Origin: Hemerocallis citrina
Lineage: Eukaryota; Streptophyta; Magnoliopsida; Asparagales; Asphodelaceae
Direction: 5' to 3'
DNA: 64,000 nucleotides
Assembly: GCA_017893485.1 (NCBI GenBank)
Contig: CM030361.1
Span: 306,991,224 to 307,055,223, forward strand
Below the pieces are notes generated by a model. That model was not told the DNA's origin. It was given only the letters and a program-made list of their open reading frames with translations, and searched no databases. The position numbers and the translations under genes were made by a program. Shown piece by piece: positions 22,864 to 34,104 of this stretch (position 1 is its first letter; each line of letters starts with the position of its first letter).

Positions 22864-24021
22864 ATGGTTCTTTCCAGGGCTGTTGCTAGCTCACTGTGTT
22901 TTGCTTCGCAGCAGAATTCGCAGAGGGATGTTCTTTCTTCCTCGCCGTTGAGGCCCGATCATCATAGGGTTTGCTTTAGATGCCTCCTTCCGGGGCATCT
23001 TAAGCGTGAGTGTATGAATAAAACGAAGTGTTTATTCTGTGATAAGCTCGGGCACTCTCGTAACCGATGCTTCGCCCTTCAAAAACTCCTGGGATGGCCG
23101 AGAGGCCACCCCTTACCGGCCAAACTACTATCCTTCCTTAATTACCCCTTCTTAAAGCTCAAGCTTCTGAATAGATTGGTTAGTAAACCCAGTAGGGTTG
23201 AAAGCCGGGGCCTCGACTTCTCTGTCCTGGCTGAGAGTTCTAATTCGAACTCCTCCCCATCTAGTCCTTCTCCCCGCGCATCTACTGTATCTCTTTATCG
23301 TCCTAATATTGATAGCCTTTTTAAGGATCACAAAGTTTTTTCGAAACTTGTTTTCTACCCTCGCCGGGACTCTATCAGGGCTAGCCCCCGATTTGCCTCA
23401 GTGGTTCCGTCTTTGTTCGGGAAGCTGGGGCAATATCCTGATTGTTTTAAATCCATGTCTTCGTACCTCTCGTTGTCTAGTACCGCGAGGAGTACTGTTC
23501 CTCTCTCCCGCTCTGCAGAGCCCCCTACCCATCCTGACATTCCTATTTTTGATCATAAGCCCCCTGCTCTATACTATGATTACCCTTGTGCTTTGAAACT
23601 CTCTAATCCCTCATGTTCTGAGATCTCGTTTCATTATCCAGGATGCCTATTCTCTTGGTATCAACGGTTAGGGGTCCAATCAGGGCTCTATCAAGTCCTG
23701 AGGGCTTTCAATGTCTTCTTGCTCTCCCTTCCCCAAAAGTTTGCTATTAGACTTGATGGCATATCGTCTCCCTGTGAGGCCGGCACCACCAAGACCATCC
23801 CATCTGTCTCTCTGGCTACGCCCAGCAGTCCTAGTTCCCCCCCGCCTCCCATTTCTCTAGATTCTTCTTCTTCTGACTTTGAGGCGATCTCGGCCCCTTC
23901 TGCTAAGACTGCCTTTCACCCTGTCAAGCGCGGTTATAAAAAGAAAGTATTCGATCGTTCCATGATTCGAGTTAGCGCTCGACTTCTTGCGAGAAAGGCA
24001 GGTTCAGTGTCTGCTTTTTAG
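22864..24021 (+). CDS. Zinc-knuckle (CCHC) protein, LINE ORF1-like
   Basis: The 385-residue frame starts at the ATG in MVLSRAVASS. Residues 37-70 hold two knuckles, CFRCLLPGHLKREC and CLFCDKLGHSRNRC, both with intact C-x2-C-x4-H-x4-C spacing. The remainder is Ser/Pro-rich (SPSSPSP, SPPPPIS) with a basic end (KRGYKKKVF). Such knuckles occur in plant L1 ORF1 proteins, which bind RNA. The frame is unbroken, unlike most element ORFs nearby. No pol is linked to it. Its role is inferred from motifs only; a domesticated or simply recent non-autonomous LINE protein are both possible. Confidence 0.68.
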   Translation: MVLSRAVASSLCFASQQNSQRDVLSSSPLRPDHHRVCFRCLLPGHLKRECMNKTKCLFCDKLGHSRNRCFALQKLLGWPRGHPLPAKLLSFLNYPFLKLKLLNRLVSKPSRVESRGLDFSVLAESSNSNSSPSSPSPRASTVSLYRPNIDSLFKDHKVFSKLVFYPRRDSIRASPRFASVVPSLFGKLGQYPDCFKSMSSYLSLSSTARSTVPLSRSAEPPTHPDIPIFDHKPPALYYDYPCALKLSNPSCSEISFHYPGCLFSWYQRLGVQSGLYQVLRAFNVFLLSLPQKFAIRLDGISSPCEAGTTKTIPSVSLATPSSPSSPPPPISLDSSSSDFEAISAPSAKTAFHPVKRGYKKKVFDRSMIRVSARLLARKAGSVSAF

Positions 24022-24409
24022 TCAGTGTTCTGTTGTGCAGCGCCTTCTCGGTGTCTTCCCCGGTGGTAGCATTGTCTCGCCGCCGTTGCGCCGCTAGAGT
24101 CGCTCTAGACTGCTAGTGGATTTTAACGTCTTCGTGGAGCGAGTTCTTGTTCGCTGTTGTCCTCGGTCGGCTGATCTTGTCTCCGGGCGTCCTGTTTCTA
24201 TCGATGGGCTCTGGATGGTGGTTTTTGCGGTGCTTTTGCCCTCTGGGTTGTATATTATTATTGTATTTCCGTTATTATTGTTTGATTCTGTTTTACCTCT
24301 TGTAAAACTATTGATGCTTGTTTGTATTATTATTGTTTTAATGATTAATATATTTTGATGGTTGGAGCCTTTTGGCTCTATCCGATACATCAAAACATTG
24401 CCTACAAAT

Positions 24410-24913
24410 AATAACTTTAACTCACCCACTATAATATTGGAGAAACTGTCAAAAAAATTAATTCGGCTCAAATGAAAATGAGCTGAGCTTGGGCCCTAAG
24501 ATCAGGCCCATCACCCGCATCGGTCCGGTTCAGTTTGTGGTTTTGTTTTGAGTCCCGGAAAGAACCGCCTCGGTTCGGGCGCCAGCGGGATCAGAAGACT
24601 AGAAGAGAATTGACAAAAGGACAATCCCGTAAATAACGCGAAAAGCCATGGGCTTCCTCGTAATCATACGTACGGTGGAGTTTTGTGTGGGGGCCCACAG
24701 CACCACCTTCTCCCCACGTAGACAACGTATTCCTCCCATCTCTCTTGGTTTCCCCTCATCATCATTATGAGGTCTCCCATTTTTCTTTATTATCATTATC
24801 AATCGGAGCTTTTTTACAAATTACCCCCTTCATAATTATTATGATTGCACTTAAGTTCTATTCGATTTTTGATATTTTCAATTATTCCACTTGAAAATCC
24901 TTTTGCTTCGTTA
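24410..24913. other. Unassigned intergenic DNA
   Basis: It contains a short GC-rich patch (24510-24600) with GGTTCGG-type sequence. No gene is recognised. Confidence 0.45.
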
Positions 24914-25557
24914 GAGCATCCACTGTCGTTTTTTAAAAAATCCAAAAAATGAAAATTGATTTAGAAAACTGGTTCACAATCGTTTGCTAAAACTCATAAG
25001 TTAAAATAGTAGTGAACAGTACATTGCTAAATTTAGGAGCGGCTTTAACGAAATGCTAAATATAGAAAGCGAACGAAGTTCATCCATTTGAGAAATTTAA
25101 TCGAACGAACAGATGAAGCAGTGTCGTCTGTGGTTAAATAAAAATAAAAAACAAATGAGATGAAGAACACCCGTCCCTCAAATTTTAATTATTAAATTAT
25201 TTTTTAATTACTGATTCACCCTCTCACCAAAATTATGTAGGATAAGGATCTTAAGGGCAAAATTATAATTTCATTATTTCATAATAAAAAAATTAAAAAA
25301 CAGGAAAAAAGGCTCAGATGGATGAACTACATCCGTCTGTCCTTTTCCCTTTGGGAAAAAAAATAATATGGAACGGATGAAGAACATTAGTCAGACATTT
25401 CAAAAAATTTTTAAAAAAAAAAATAGCGGCAAACGGAGGATCATCATCGGTCCTATTAAAAACAAAATTATGTATTTAGCAATAACAATAGCAGCAATGA
25501 TAGCGAATGTCATGTATAATTTCTAAATCCTAAAGTTAAGTTAGACAGTGGCTGCTC
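24914..25557. mobile_element. PIF/Harbinger-like MITE, GAGCATCCACTGTCG type
   Basis: The left end is GAGCATCCACTGTC and the right end inverted is GAGCAGCCACTGTC (13/14). TTA flanks both sides (24911-24913, 25558-25560). Its ends are related to, but distinct from, those of the 7408 and 50950 copies. The interior is AT-rich and non-coding. Confidence 0.8.
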
Positions 25558-25965
25558 TTATGTATATAGTATACAAATATATAGAGAGTTATTTATCATT
25601 AGTTAAAAATTTAACTACCACTTACCATCAGTAAATAGGACACAAGTTTAAGCAATCTACATTTATAATAGATTTTATTATCGAACATAAATTTGTATGC
25701 CCTGAACTAAAAAGAAAAGTTATTCACTTGCAATACAAAAGTTGTTTAGTTTTATAGTTATGAACTTGGATATGTATATATGGAGTACTTTATTTTTAGA
25801 TTGGACTCTGTGGTTCTCTTTTAACCTTTTTCTCTTTACTTTTTAATGAAACATGTTCATTACATGTGCACCACTCTTTCAAAAAGAAAACAAAAAAATT
25901 AAATTTTAAAAAAAAAACTCTATATTTCTTGCATTTTCTTGCATGTTACAACTCAAAAATGTGCA

Positions 25966-25967
<2 letters not shown>

Positions 25968-26005
<38 letters not shown>

Positions 26006-26160
26006 AAGAAAAATGTAGAATATGACCACCCTGTTTTATTAATAAGAATTTAACAAAACAAACATAAAGAACTGGATCAGAGTATAACCTACAGACTGAA
26101 AATAAAACATACATGAAGCAATATGATCCATACAAACAATAAATTTCTCCAACATTAATG
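25968..26160 (-). mobile_element. LINE 3' tail (truncated copy)
   Basis: On the minus strand, TTAAATTCTTATTAATAAAA is followed by a GGGTGGTCATATTC segment and then a run of about 36 A (25969-26004 as T). The TTAAATTCTTWWTAATAAAA block is shared with the tails at 29328-29540 and 53465-53490. The 5' limit is unclear, and I found no target duplication. Confidence 0.65.
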
Positions 26161-26294
26161 TGCATGAAAATGCTATAAATCACCAAAACATTGCATGGAC
26201 TAACATGACAAAAATTCTCAGTTACAAAATAATTATGTCTTAAAAAAAAAACCTTATATCCCATGTATATATATATATATATATTATAATACAT

Positions 26295-26479
26295 GACTGA
26301 CTCTGACTCCCCACCATCTCCATTCTCTTGGCCTTGTCTCTCCTACTGTTTCATCTCTTTCATCTCCATATCCTGTTGGAATTCATTGAAAGTGAGATCC
26401 AAACTCCAAACCCTCTCTCTCTCTTCTCTCTCTTCTTGATCTTCTAATATGAGAGAGAGAAGGCGATGAGCCGCCGACG
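26295..26479 (+). promoter_or_regulatory. CT-rich leader with a six-codon uORF before the LAX2-like gene
   Basis: The leader is rich in CT/TC repeats, a common plant 5' UTR feature. A short upstream ORF, ATG at 26449 and TGA at 26467-26469, encodes M-R-E-R-R-R. A second ATG (26466) overlaps its stop and reads out of frame across the main start at 26480. This arrangement could lower translation of the main ORF; the effect is inferred. Confidence 0.55.
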
Positions 26480-27604
26480 ATGGTCCCCGCCCGCAACCTC
26501 CTCCGCCGCCACTACGACACCTATGGGGGCTTCGACGCCGATGCCGGGCCCCACTTCAACCACCACAAGCTCTCATTAACCCCCTCCAATCTAATAAGTA
26601 TGGCCGAGAATCAACACCAACACCAGCTTCAACCAGAACCAGAACCAGAACCAGAACCGCAAGAAAATCTAGAAGGTGATCAGCAACCAACAACAAGCAG
26701 CTCTCACCATCATCATAGTCATCGCAGAGATGAAAGCTGGCTGCAGCTGGCCATCGGGCCCACCTCATCGTCATCAGATCCATCAACTGCTTCCACTTCT
26801 TCCAACAGTAATATTACTACTACTGCTGCTGCTGCTCCCCGTGTCGAACTTCAGCTGTTCGAAAGGCCACACGTTCAAAGCAGCCACGCTGTGTCGACGG
26901 GGATGCCCATGTTTGCATCCACGTCCACGTCCACGTCAGCAGCAAGTTCATATAGTCCACCTTGGGGGTTCTGGAATTACCAAAACCCTAATTTAAACCC
27001 TAATCTAGTGATGCCTCTGCAGTATTATCATCAACCTTATAATGTGGGGAGGCTGCCATTTCAGCTGCCTCCGCCGCTGCCTCGGCCGGCGGAGGGTGGT
27101 GGATCCCACCTGAGGGTGGTGGGGCCGCCGCAGAGGAGGCAGCAACAGAGTGGGGTTTGGTTTCTTCTCAGAGCAGCAGAGAACCAGTGAGTAATTAATG
27201 GTTTATTCATTTTTGGTTTTTTTTTTTTAATTAAAAAAAAAATGGTTTCTTGATGTTTATCATGAATGATCATGATGGGTAGTTGCACTCAAAAAAAAAA
27301 TTTCTTTGTTGGTGAAAATATTTGAACTTTTTTGGTGGTTTTGAATGTAGAGTGAGGGAGCCCTTTTTGCCACAAATACCAAAGAGCTACATAAGGATCA
27401 AGTACTCTTTTCCACTCTCTCTTTGCATGCTTCTATCTTTCCCTTTTGCTCCTTTTAGATTTTTGGGGTTTTTTTTTCTTTTTTTCTTCTAATTTATTTA
27501 CTTCTTTCTTTTTTGTTTGGTGTATTTACAGAGATGGTATGATGACAGTGAGGCTATTGATGAAGTACCTGGTGAACAAACTTGGCTTGAGTGATGAATC
27601 AGAG
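26480..27604 (+). CDS. LAX PANICLE 2-like protein, 5' exons only
   Basis: Three exons fit: 26480-27186, 27351-27401 and 27532-27604. All introns start GT and end AG, and phases are consistent. The protein opens MVPARNLL, carries low-complexity His, Gln, Pro-Glu and Ser/Thr tracts, has an ESWLQLAIG motif near residue 85, then WFLLRAAENQ. The exon junctions give VREPFLPQIPKSYIRIK and DGMMTVRLLMKYLVNKLGL, which I recognise as the conserved core of plant LAX2-like nuclear proteins (rice LAX2 acts in axillary meristem formation). A final exon should follow the GAG/GTAGGC donor at 27604, but I found none in the window. The family assignment is from memory of the core motifs. Confidence 0.8.
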
Positions 27605-28745
27605 GTAGGCACTTTATTTATTTAATTAAGCAATATTACATCTTGTCTCAAGTTAGTTATCTTTCACTCCTACATCTGTTAACTCTACTAGATCCTGAAC
27701 CATTGTTATTTTGGGGGGATAATGTTGCTGCCCATGAGTAGACCCACTACATTGTATTTCATCTATTTGTGTTATTAGTCTGGTGTTATAATTAGCATGT
27801 GTGACATGAACTTGGTAGATAAAAGGGCTCTTTCCTCATGTCATTGGAGTGTACTATCTATAGCTTCTGTAGTTAACACCAATTTTAGGTAGGATGTATG
27901 CATCCCAAGTTCTACATCCCAATGCACTGAGATTAGGGTTTCCTTTTGGATTAGTCTTGTTTTGGTTAAGAGGTTAGTTATCAATGGTGTTGATGGTTTT
28001 GCAATTAGGTGCAGGGTTTTAATTAAGTTAGAATAGTCACATTTGATTGTTTTTGTTAATTATGAGAAATGGAAAATTTTAATTATAGAGAAGTTTTTAT
28101 GACTTAATCATGTCATAATTTTGCCCTTTTTCTATAGGCTTGACATGCTATAGATAGTACAAACATGCATGTTATATCTACAAGACTTAGGTGTAGCCTA
28201 GCCTTAAAATAGCCTTGTATTAGTATGCTTGTTTTAGGATAATAATGTTTTTGAATGCCCTTATATTAATATATATGCACCTTAATTGTTTTCATGAAAG
28301 CTATGGACTTTGGGAGTAACGCTATACCTACTATTTTTTTACAACATTTTTTTTTTTTTACTGTCTTAGATATATGTGTGGCATTTCCTAAACATGAAGC
28401 ATACCTATTCATATGTAGCCTTGGACTTCTCACATTTATGTTTGCATAGAGAGTAGTTCCATTTTGCTTAGTTAGTGGAGACTTCAAGAGTGTAAAAGAA
28501 GTGGAGTACATAGCAGCTTTCGGTAAAGAATATAATGATTAATAGTACAAGAAAAGGTGTAATAAGTTCTCATTTTTGTGAAAGTCTCATTTATTGTTTT
28601 AAATACACATAATATATCAAGACTCGTTATTTAATTCTGGATTATTCTTGAAGATGGTTTAATTCCTACATATATATAAAAAGGTTTGCAAAACTCATTA
28701 AGATGCACCCATTTTAATCTATATATGATCCACTTACTATAGTTT
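27605..28745 (+). other. Intron-like or intergenic DNA after the last LAX2-like exon
   Basis: It begins with a good donor (GTAGGC) and is AT-rich and non-coding. No acceptor followed by LAX2-like coding sequence could be identified here or further on. Confidence 0.5.
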
Positions 28746-28761
28746 AATAGAATATATGTAG

Positions 28762-28945
28762 TGCTCCATTGCCTGGATCCATCGAGTGTATATGTCGTGT
28801 TTTCTTAACTTCTGTCACTCTAGTTTTCGTTCTGGCTTTTTCTTGTTTTTACAGCGTGTAAAAATTTCTTGTACTTTTTTATATTTTTATTTATATATTT
28901 GGCTGGAGTCGTAAGACTGTATTCTCGTTATCAAAAAAAAAAATA
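28762..28945 (+). mobile_element. Short LINE-tail insertion
   Basis: It ends in TGGAGTC GTAA GACTGTA, then TTCTCGTTATC and an A tract. The hairpin occupies the same position as in the 24363-24380 tail. The flanking 16-mers aatagaatatatgtag (28746-28761) and aatagattatatatag (28946-28961) match at 14/16. The flanks are AT-rich, so the duplication could partly be chance. Confidence 0.55.
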
Positions 28946-28961
28946 AATAGATTATATATAG

Positions 28962-29327
28962 CTTTCCTAATTTATATGATTGTTATGATAAAAAATCTGA
29001 TTTTGTTGCTCTTTTTTTCTAGTGTTCAGAGAAATTTTTTCTCCTCATCGCTAGGTTATCATGACATGCGGGGTCTAAATGTAAGAGGTAGCGTAGTTCA
29101 TAAAACTGCTTATAAGTGTTACTCGATTATTACCATTGCCAACTTGGTTATATCTATCATAGTACTGGATTCTTAAACATATTGATCGAGCAAGAATGCA
29201 AAATTGAATTATTTTAAGCCTTTCCTATTCAGAGACACTAGGTAGAGTTGATACTGATGAGATCTTCTTTTATGATTGTATAACTCAATTGAGAGATCAA
29301 AAACCAAGAGAATATTAATTTTTAGGA
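28962..29327. other. Unassigned AT-rich DNA
   Basis: I see no gene or element here. Confidence 0.45.
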
Positions 29328-29540
29328 ATTTTTTTTTTATCGTTAAACAGTGGGTTGAATATCCCACGTTTTATTAAAAAGAATTTAACAAAATATACAA
29401 CAAAAAATAAGGTTTATGAAGTTCAGATCTTAACATGCTGGGTCCTGAAACTCATACACCTCAACCAACAAACAAAAATACAACGAAATCTAATCCTACT
29501 GATCGGGTGACCTCGTCCAAGTCAATTTCTCGTGCCAATT
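29328..29540 (-). mobile_element. LINE 3' tail, minus strand
   Basis: Read on minus: GATCTGAACTTCATAAACC, TTAAATTCTTTTTAATAAAA, hairpin GTGGG...CCCAC, GTTTAACGATA and an A tract. It is homologous to the + strand copy at 30495-30687 (shared GATCTGAACTTCATAAACCTT). A weak AATTTTTAGGA/AATTTTTTAGA pair may be the target duplication. Confidence 0.7.
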
Positions 29541-30481
29541 TTTTAGATTGTTGATTGTTTTAAAGACATGAGTAATTGAAAGTTCAAAACTAACTGAAAG
29601 GATTTAGCTTAAGAAGTTCTTACATACCATCCACTTGTTTTTTTTTTCTTTCAACTTCAGGGAATTAAGAAAACACGTTTGATTTTGTTACTATGAACAA
29701 TATTTGTTCAAACAATATTTTCGGCATAACACATTTCCTGTGTAGGATGATTTATACCTACTGTGAAAAGGCATAAATAGGTACGTATAGTACTTACACG
29801 AAAATTTTCTACCACGCACAAAATAGCTAAGTTCAGCGAGGATCTCGGACACGATAGGACTTTGAATGAATTCTCATTTTCCTTAAGTAATTAAATATAC
29901 TGATAAAAGAAGTGATGGAGATAAATGGTGAATTACTAGATAATTATAGTCTCCGTGAACATTTGCGTTTACAATGGAAGATAATATATATATATTTTCG
30001 GTTTGGTAAATTATATTGTCGTTGTATAACACATAATTTGTTTGCAGTACCGATGGGTATGATTTTGGATAAGCCAATCTTATGCTTATTATTGTTTAAA
30101 GAAAATGAATGAGATATATAGATAATTATACATGAGTACATGCCATTCACTATATTAATGTTAGTTTGCTTTATTTGAACAAACAAACAATTGACTTGAA
30201 CTTAGAGAATAATATTTCCTGACATTAATTCACTTTGTTCATCTATCAGTACTCTTGACCACGCTACACTCATGAGAAGTGTTCATTTGGCTTTCAAACC
30301 TAAAGTACGCATCATTACAAAGATTCCTAGCAAGGTACACACCTTAAAAAATAATCAAAATCAAAACCAAAGAGATTAAGATGACAACTCCCCACTCTCT
30401 TTGTTTAGTCTCATTCCTTGCTGTCCTTCCCTACCGAAAACATTCTTGCAATTTAGTAAGTACCATCTTATCATTCTTAAC
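29541..30481. other. Unassigned AT-rich DNA
   Basis: There are scattered short ORFs without domains and no element termini that I could pair. Confidence 0.45.
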
Positions 30482-30494
30482 CTTAGAATATTTC

Positions 30495-30687
30495 TTTGTT
30501 TGTTGGTTGGTAGCCGATCAGTAGTAATAGATTTCGATGTATTTTTTGTTTGTTGGTTGGGGTGTATGAGGCTTGGAATCCAGCCTGTTGGGATCTGAAC
30601 TTCATAAACCTTATTTTTTGTTATTTGTTTTGTTAAATTTTCTTTAAAGAAACGCAGGGGATTTTATACCCACCGTGATCAAAAAAT
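30495..30687 (+). mobile_element. Severely 5'-truncated LINE copy with perfect target duplication
   Basis: The 13-mer CTTAGAATATTTC occurs immediately before (30482-30494) and after (30688-30700). The 193-bp insert carries the LINE tail (GATCTGAACTTCATAAACCTT, GTTAAATTTTCTTTAAAGAAA, GGGG...CCC hairpin, TGATCAAAAAA). It is the inverted-orientation sibling of the 29328-29540 copy. Confidence 0.85.
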
Positions 30688-30700
30688 CTTAGAATATTTC

Positions 30701-31431
30701 ATTTCATACCAACTCATGATCCTTATGAACTGTCAACATGCATTTATATAGATGAATGTTAGCTACATTCATCATTCTCTTTGCCTTGCCTTGAATAAAA
30801 CTCCTGTCAAAGCTAGCACGTTCTCAATTCCTTAAGGTCAACTCTTTGCCAACTATTTATCATCTCTTTCTTTCTCATTATAGACTTATAAATAAATGCT
30901 AGTGATATGTTGGTGAAAGGGAAAAAGGATATTTATACATTGCTTGCATATTTGTTTTATTTTGTCATTCATTTGTGCCATACCTTTAGAAATGAACAAT
31001 GATTTATTCATATCACTTCTGATGGGCATATTTAAGAATCTTCTGAAAAATGTTACCTAGAATGAGAATCTATTTATTGTGATGTTTAAAAAAAATATTT
31101 GGTGAAAATGGACAAATATAAATATATAGGGTGTAATGTATGTATGGGTTTACTAACCTCCCTAAGCTTTGTCCCTGCTTATAGAATACATAGCCTATAT
31201 CTTAAATTATCCATGTATAGGCTGACCTACTTATTGAGAATATATGGAATATAAGGGATGGGGGGTTAATAAAAAAAAAAACAATGCATATCATGGGGGT
31301 TTAATTTAAAAAATAATCTATATTTTAAAAAGAGATTAATTATGGAGAAAGGTCATATATATGAATAAAGAGAAAATTTTCATGGTTGAGTGCTACATAT
31401 TGCAAGGAATAGTTTTGACATTACAACTAGA

Positions 31432-31523
<92 letters not shown>

Positions 31524-32935
31524 CATGATGAGCTAATACACTCACACAAAGAGAGAAGTTTTCCCTACATATTACAAAGAATAGTTTGACATTACAACCT
31601 AAAAGAAATATTCCATGATGAGCTAAGTTGAGAACTATACATATTGATTGAAAATGAAACCTCATCTTATATATATATATATATATATGCTTGCATTCTA
31701 TATCGTCATTCTCTCATCAAGCTCACCTCATAAACCTCAATTTACGTGGCAACTAAGATCATGTAGACCATACCCTACCATACTCCTAGGGTTTGTTTGT
31801 GGTTAGATGGGACCCACCAAGGGGAGGTTAAGTGGGTGCACTTTTGTTGGAATATTTAAGGCTCTATCATCTCATATCATCCACAAAAGCAAGTTGATAT
31901 GTCAAAGATTGTTTTGTAGACCTTTACAAGTAAAGAGAGATTGCATGGAAATATTAAACATATATAAATGCTTTTTCTTTCATCAATTACTCCCTAGAAA
32001 ATATCATATTTATATGCCACTCAGTGGACCAATATTACACTAGTAATATTTGAGGGTTTTCATGTCATTTGATTATTTCATTGAACTCAAATAGAAAAGC
32101 TACATGGACATTATAAGGAAACATCCATTAATTAGGGAACACATGTAAGAAATTCAAATATAAATTTTGCATCAAACATATTATCTATAATGCATTGTAC
32201 ATGACTACTATAGAAAACAACCATAATATATAATTATAAGATAAAAAATAAAAATAAGAATCTAAAAGGGAATCATTCCAAGTTGGTGAAGAGGAAAGCA
32301 CCAATTATAAGATATAGAGACATCCTAATATAACAACATGCGTGCATAACATGTACAACATAACCACATGTGCATGGAATTGAAAGTTAATTAATTATGT
32401 AATAACGAATTAATAATTAGGGTTATAGAAAGCTGAAAACAAGGGATTAAGGAGTACATGTGTGGGGTGCGCTCTCATCATGTTGTTTGATTAGTGCATG
32501 TTAATTTAATTGGATGAATGAATGAATGAATTATGAGGAGGAGTATAATGGTGGGGTTTGTGAGAATATTTGACTTGTTTTGCCTTCTAAGATAATTAAC
32601 CAATATATTTGTATTGTTTGTTATCAATAGAAAAAAACAAAGGGGTACAACGTGAGAGAGACGTGCATGCGATTTTGCATCATTGTTGCGTTCCTATTTG
32701 TTAGGTAAAGAGTAAAGGGTTCTTGAAAATGATCGATATCGATAGAGGGAGAGAGAGAGAGAGTTAGCTAATTAAGAATTAAGAAGATTATTGTTATTAA
32801 TAAGCATATAGTTAATAAATAATTATGTGCTATTTTATCGGGCGTGCTTCTTGGATCCGGATCCGCCACTTTTTTTATTAATCATGGCTTAGTTAAGAAT
32901 GAAGTACATAGGCATCAAAATACGGGCATTAAGTA
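30701..32935. other. Mostly unassigned AT-rich DNA with microsatellites
   Basis: It holds the duplicated segment and (AT)n run at 31390-31626. A weak inverted pair (TTAACCTCCC-like near 31152 and GGGGGGTTAAT near 31260) may be a small MITE. A GAGAGA run lies at about 32748-32763. No genes are recognised. Confidence 0.4.
31390..31626. repeat. Local duplication, one copy with a large (AT)n expansion
   Basis: CTACATATT(G/A)CAA(G)GAATAGT, GACATTACAAC and ATTCCATGATGAGCTAA occur in order at 31391-31535 and again at 31563-31626. Between the second and third block the first copy has an (AT)n tract of about 85 bp (31434-31521). The second copy has only about ten bases there. Confidence 0.88.
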
Positions 32936-33080
32936 AGTGTCAGGATCTAGTGGTAAACCTCTTAGCTAGTGAGGAAGATAACGGAGGTTCAATTTTTGCT
33001 TGAATTATCCCTTTATTTTGAAATTTTTGTTAGAGTGTGTACGGTGTGGGACTACGGCCTTGTTAAAATAAAAAAAAATT
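32936..33080 (+). mobile_element. SINE-like repeat
   Basis: CAGGATCTAGTGGTAAACC resembles a tRNA-derived box A region. About 45 bp on, GGAGGTTCAATTTTTGC resembles box B. It ends GGGACTACGGCCTTGTTAAAA and an A-rich tail. The spacing fits RNA polymerase III SINEs. No target duplication was secured. Confidence 0.5.
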
Positions 33081-33299
33081 GCATGAGATTAGAGTGACAT
33101 CTTAACTACATGCATGATATGTGTATACACAACTACTTGTATAGTTGCATGATGTATACAGGTAGCTAGTTGTATACTTAATACTCTATAAAATATATAT
33201 CATCTCTTATCTCTAATATTATAATGGGAGAAACCAACATGTGCAACACACGTACATAAGAGGTTTCCCTATATCAGAGGTTTTATTTTTAATTTTTGA

Positions 33300-33340
33300 A
33301 ATTATTAAAACGTGCATCGCACGTGTAAATTACTATAGTA
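33300..33340 (+). mobile_element. Helitron-like 3' hairpin end
   Basis: ACGTGC ATC GCACGT is a perfect 6-bp-stem hairpin, followed 11 bases later by ACTATAGT. The hairpin core CGTGCATCGCACG matches the inverse of the one at 21200-21213. The terminal CTAT differs from the CTRR consensus, so this is either decayed or not a Helitron. Confidence 0.33.
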
Positions 33341-33555
33341 CCTATAGTGTTATTGTCCCTCTCCGTATACATGTAAAGATAAAAAATGCTTTCGGCTGAA
33401 ACCGGACGGTTTAAAAAAAAATGAAAGGGATAAAACTAGCTTGTTTGGTTATGAGCTAAATTGGCCCAACTTAAATTGAACCCATCCAGGTTCAGGCTAG
33501 ATTCACTTAGAAGGTTAGATTTTACTTTATTTTACAAAGTATGTGTACTAATACT

Positions 33556-33760
33556 CAAGGCCGGCCCCCACCTTGAAGCAGGTGAGACGGCCGTCTGAGA
33601 TCCCTGGATTTTTGCAATTTTAGGAGCTCCAAATTTGTATTCTTCTTGCAAATATGGACATATATTTTGCACGTAAAAAAATTATATTGTTATTAATGGC
33701 CCCATAAATAATTATTCCGGCCTTTCGCCTCGGGCCTCTGGAAACTCAAAGCCGACCCTG
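33556..33760 (+). mobile_element. hAT MITE, GGGCCGGCCC family, copy C
   Basis: The termini are CAAGGCCGGCCCCC and GCCGACCCTG. A perfect 8-bp duplication, ctaatact, flanks it (33548-33555, 33761-33768). Internal blocks match copies A and B in the same orientation. Confidence 0.94.
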
Positions 33761-34104
33761 CTAATACTATATATATATATATTATTTTCTTAATAAATAT
33801 AAATATGGAGACTTGTAGACAAAGGGAAGGGATGGGGAAGGTGGGGCTGCCCTACAATGCAATGATTAGAAATGGTTGGGTGTGGAGTGTTTTTGAGCAT
33901 GGTGCTAATGGAAGGGGAGGCTCCCCCATCCATTTCGGAACCCTCTCCAATTAATGAGAATCTTCTCTAATTGGACAACGGACCACGACAATACCGACAA
34001 TAATAAAATATTTTTCCAAACTAAATTGGGTGGTTACATAAATCTTTGTTTTCTATTATGTTCGGTTTAATGCAATATCTTATGTAAAACCACAAGCTTT
34101 CATA

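Larger units (their letters stand above)
21700..24393 (+). mobile_element. LINE-like insertion with a single zinc-knuckle ORF
   Basis: The flanking 16-mers aacattgtctacaaat (21684-21699) and aacattgcctacaaat (24394-24409) differ at one position, as expected for a LINE target duplication. The 3' end forms a hairpin (TGGAGCC TTTT GGCTCTA, 24363-24380) and stops at ATACATCAAA with almost no A tail. It contains a GC-richer leader, an 80-bp tandem repeat, an internal 35-A run and one ORF (22864-24021). No endonuclease or RT is present, so it would depend on proteins supplied in trans. Confidence 0.66.
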
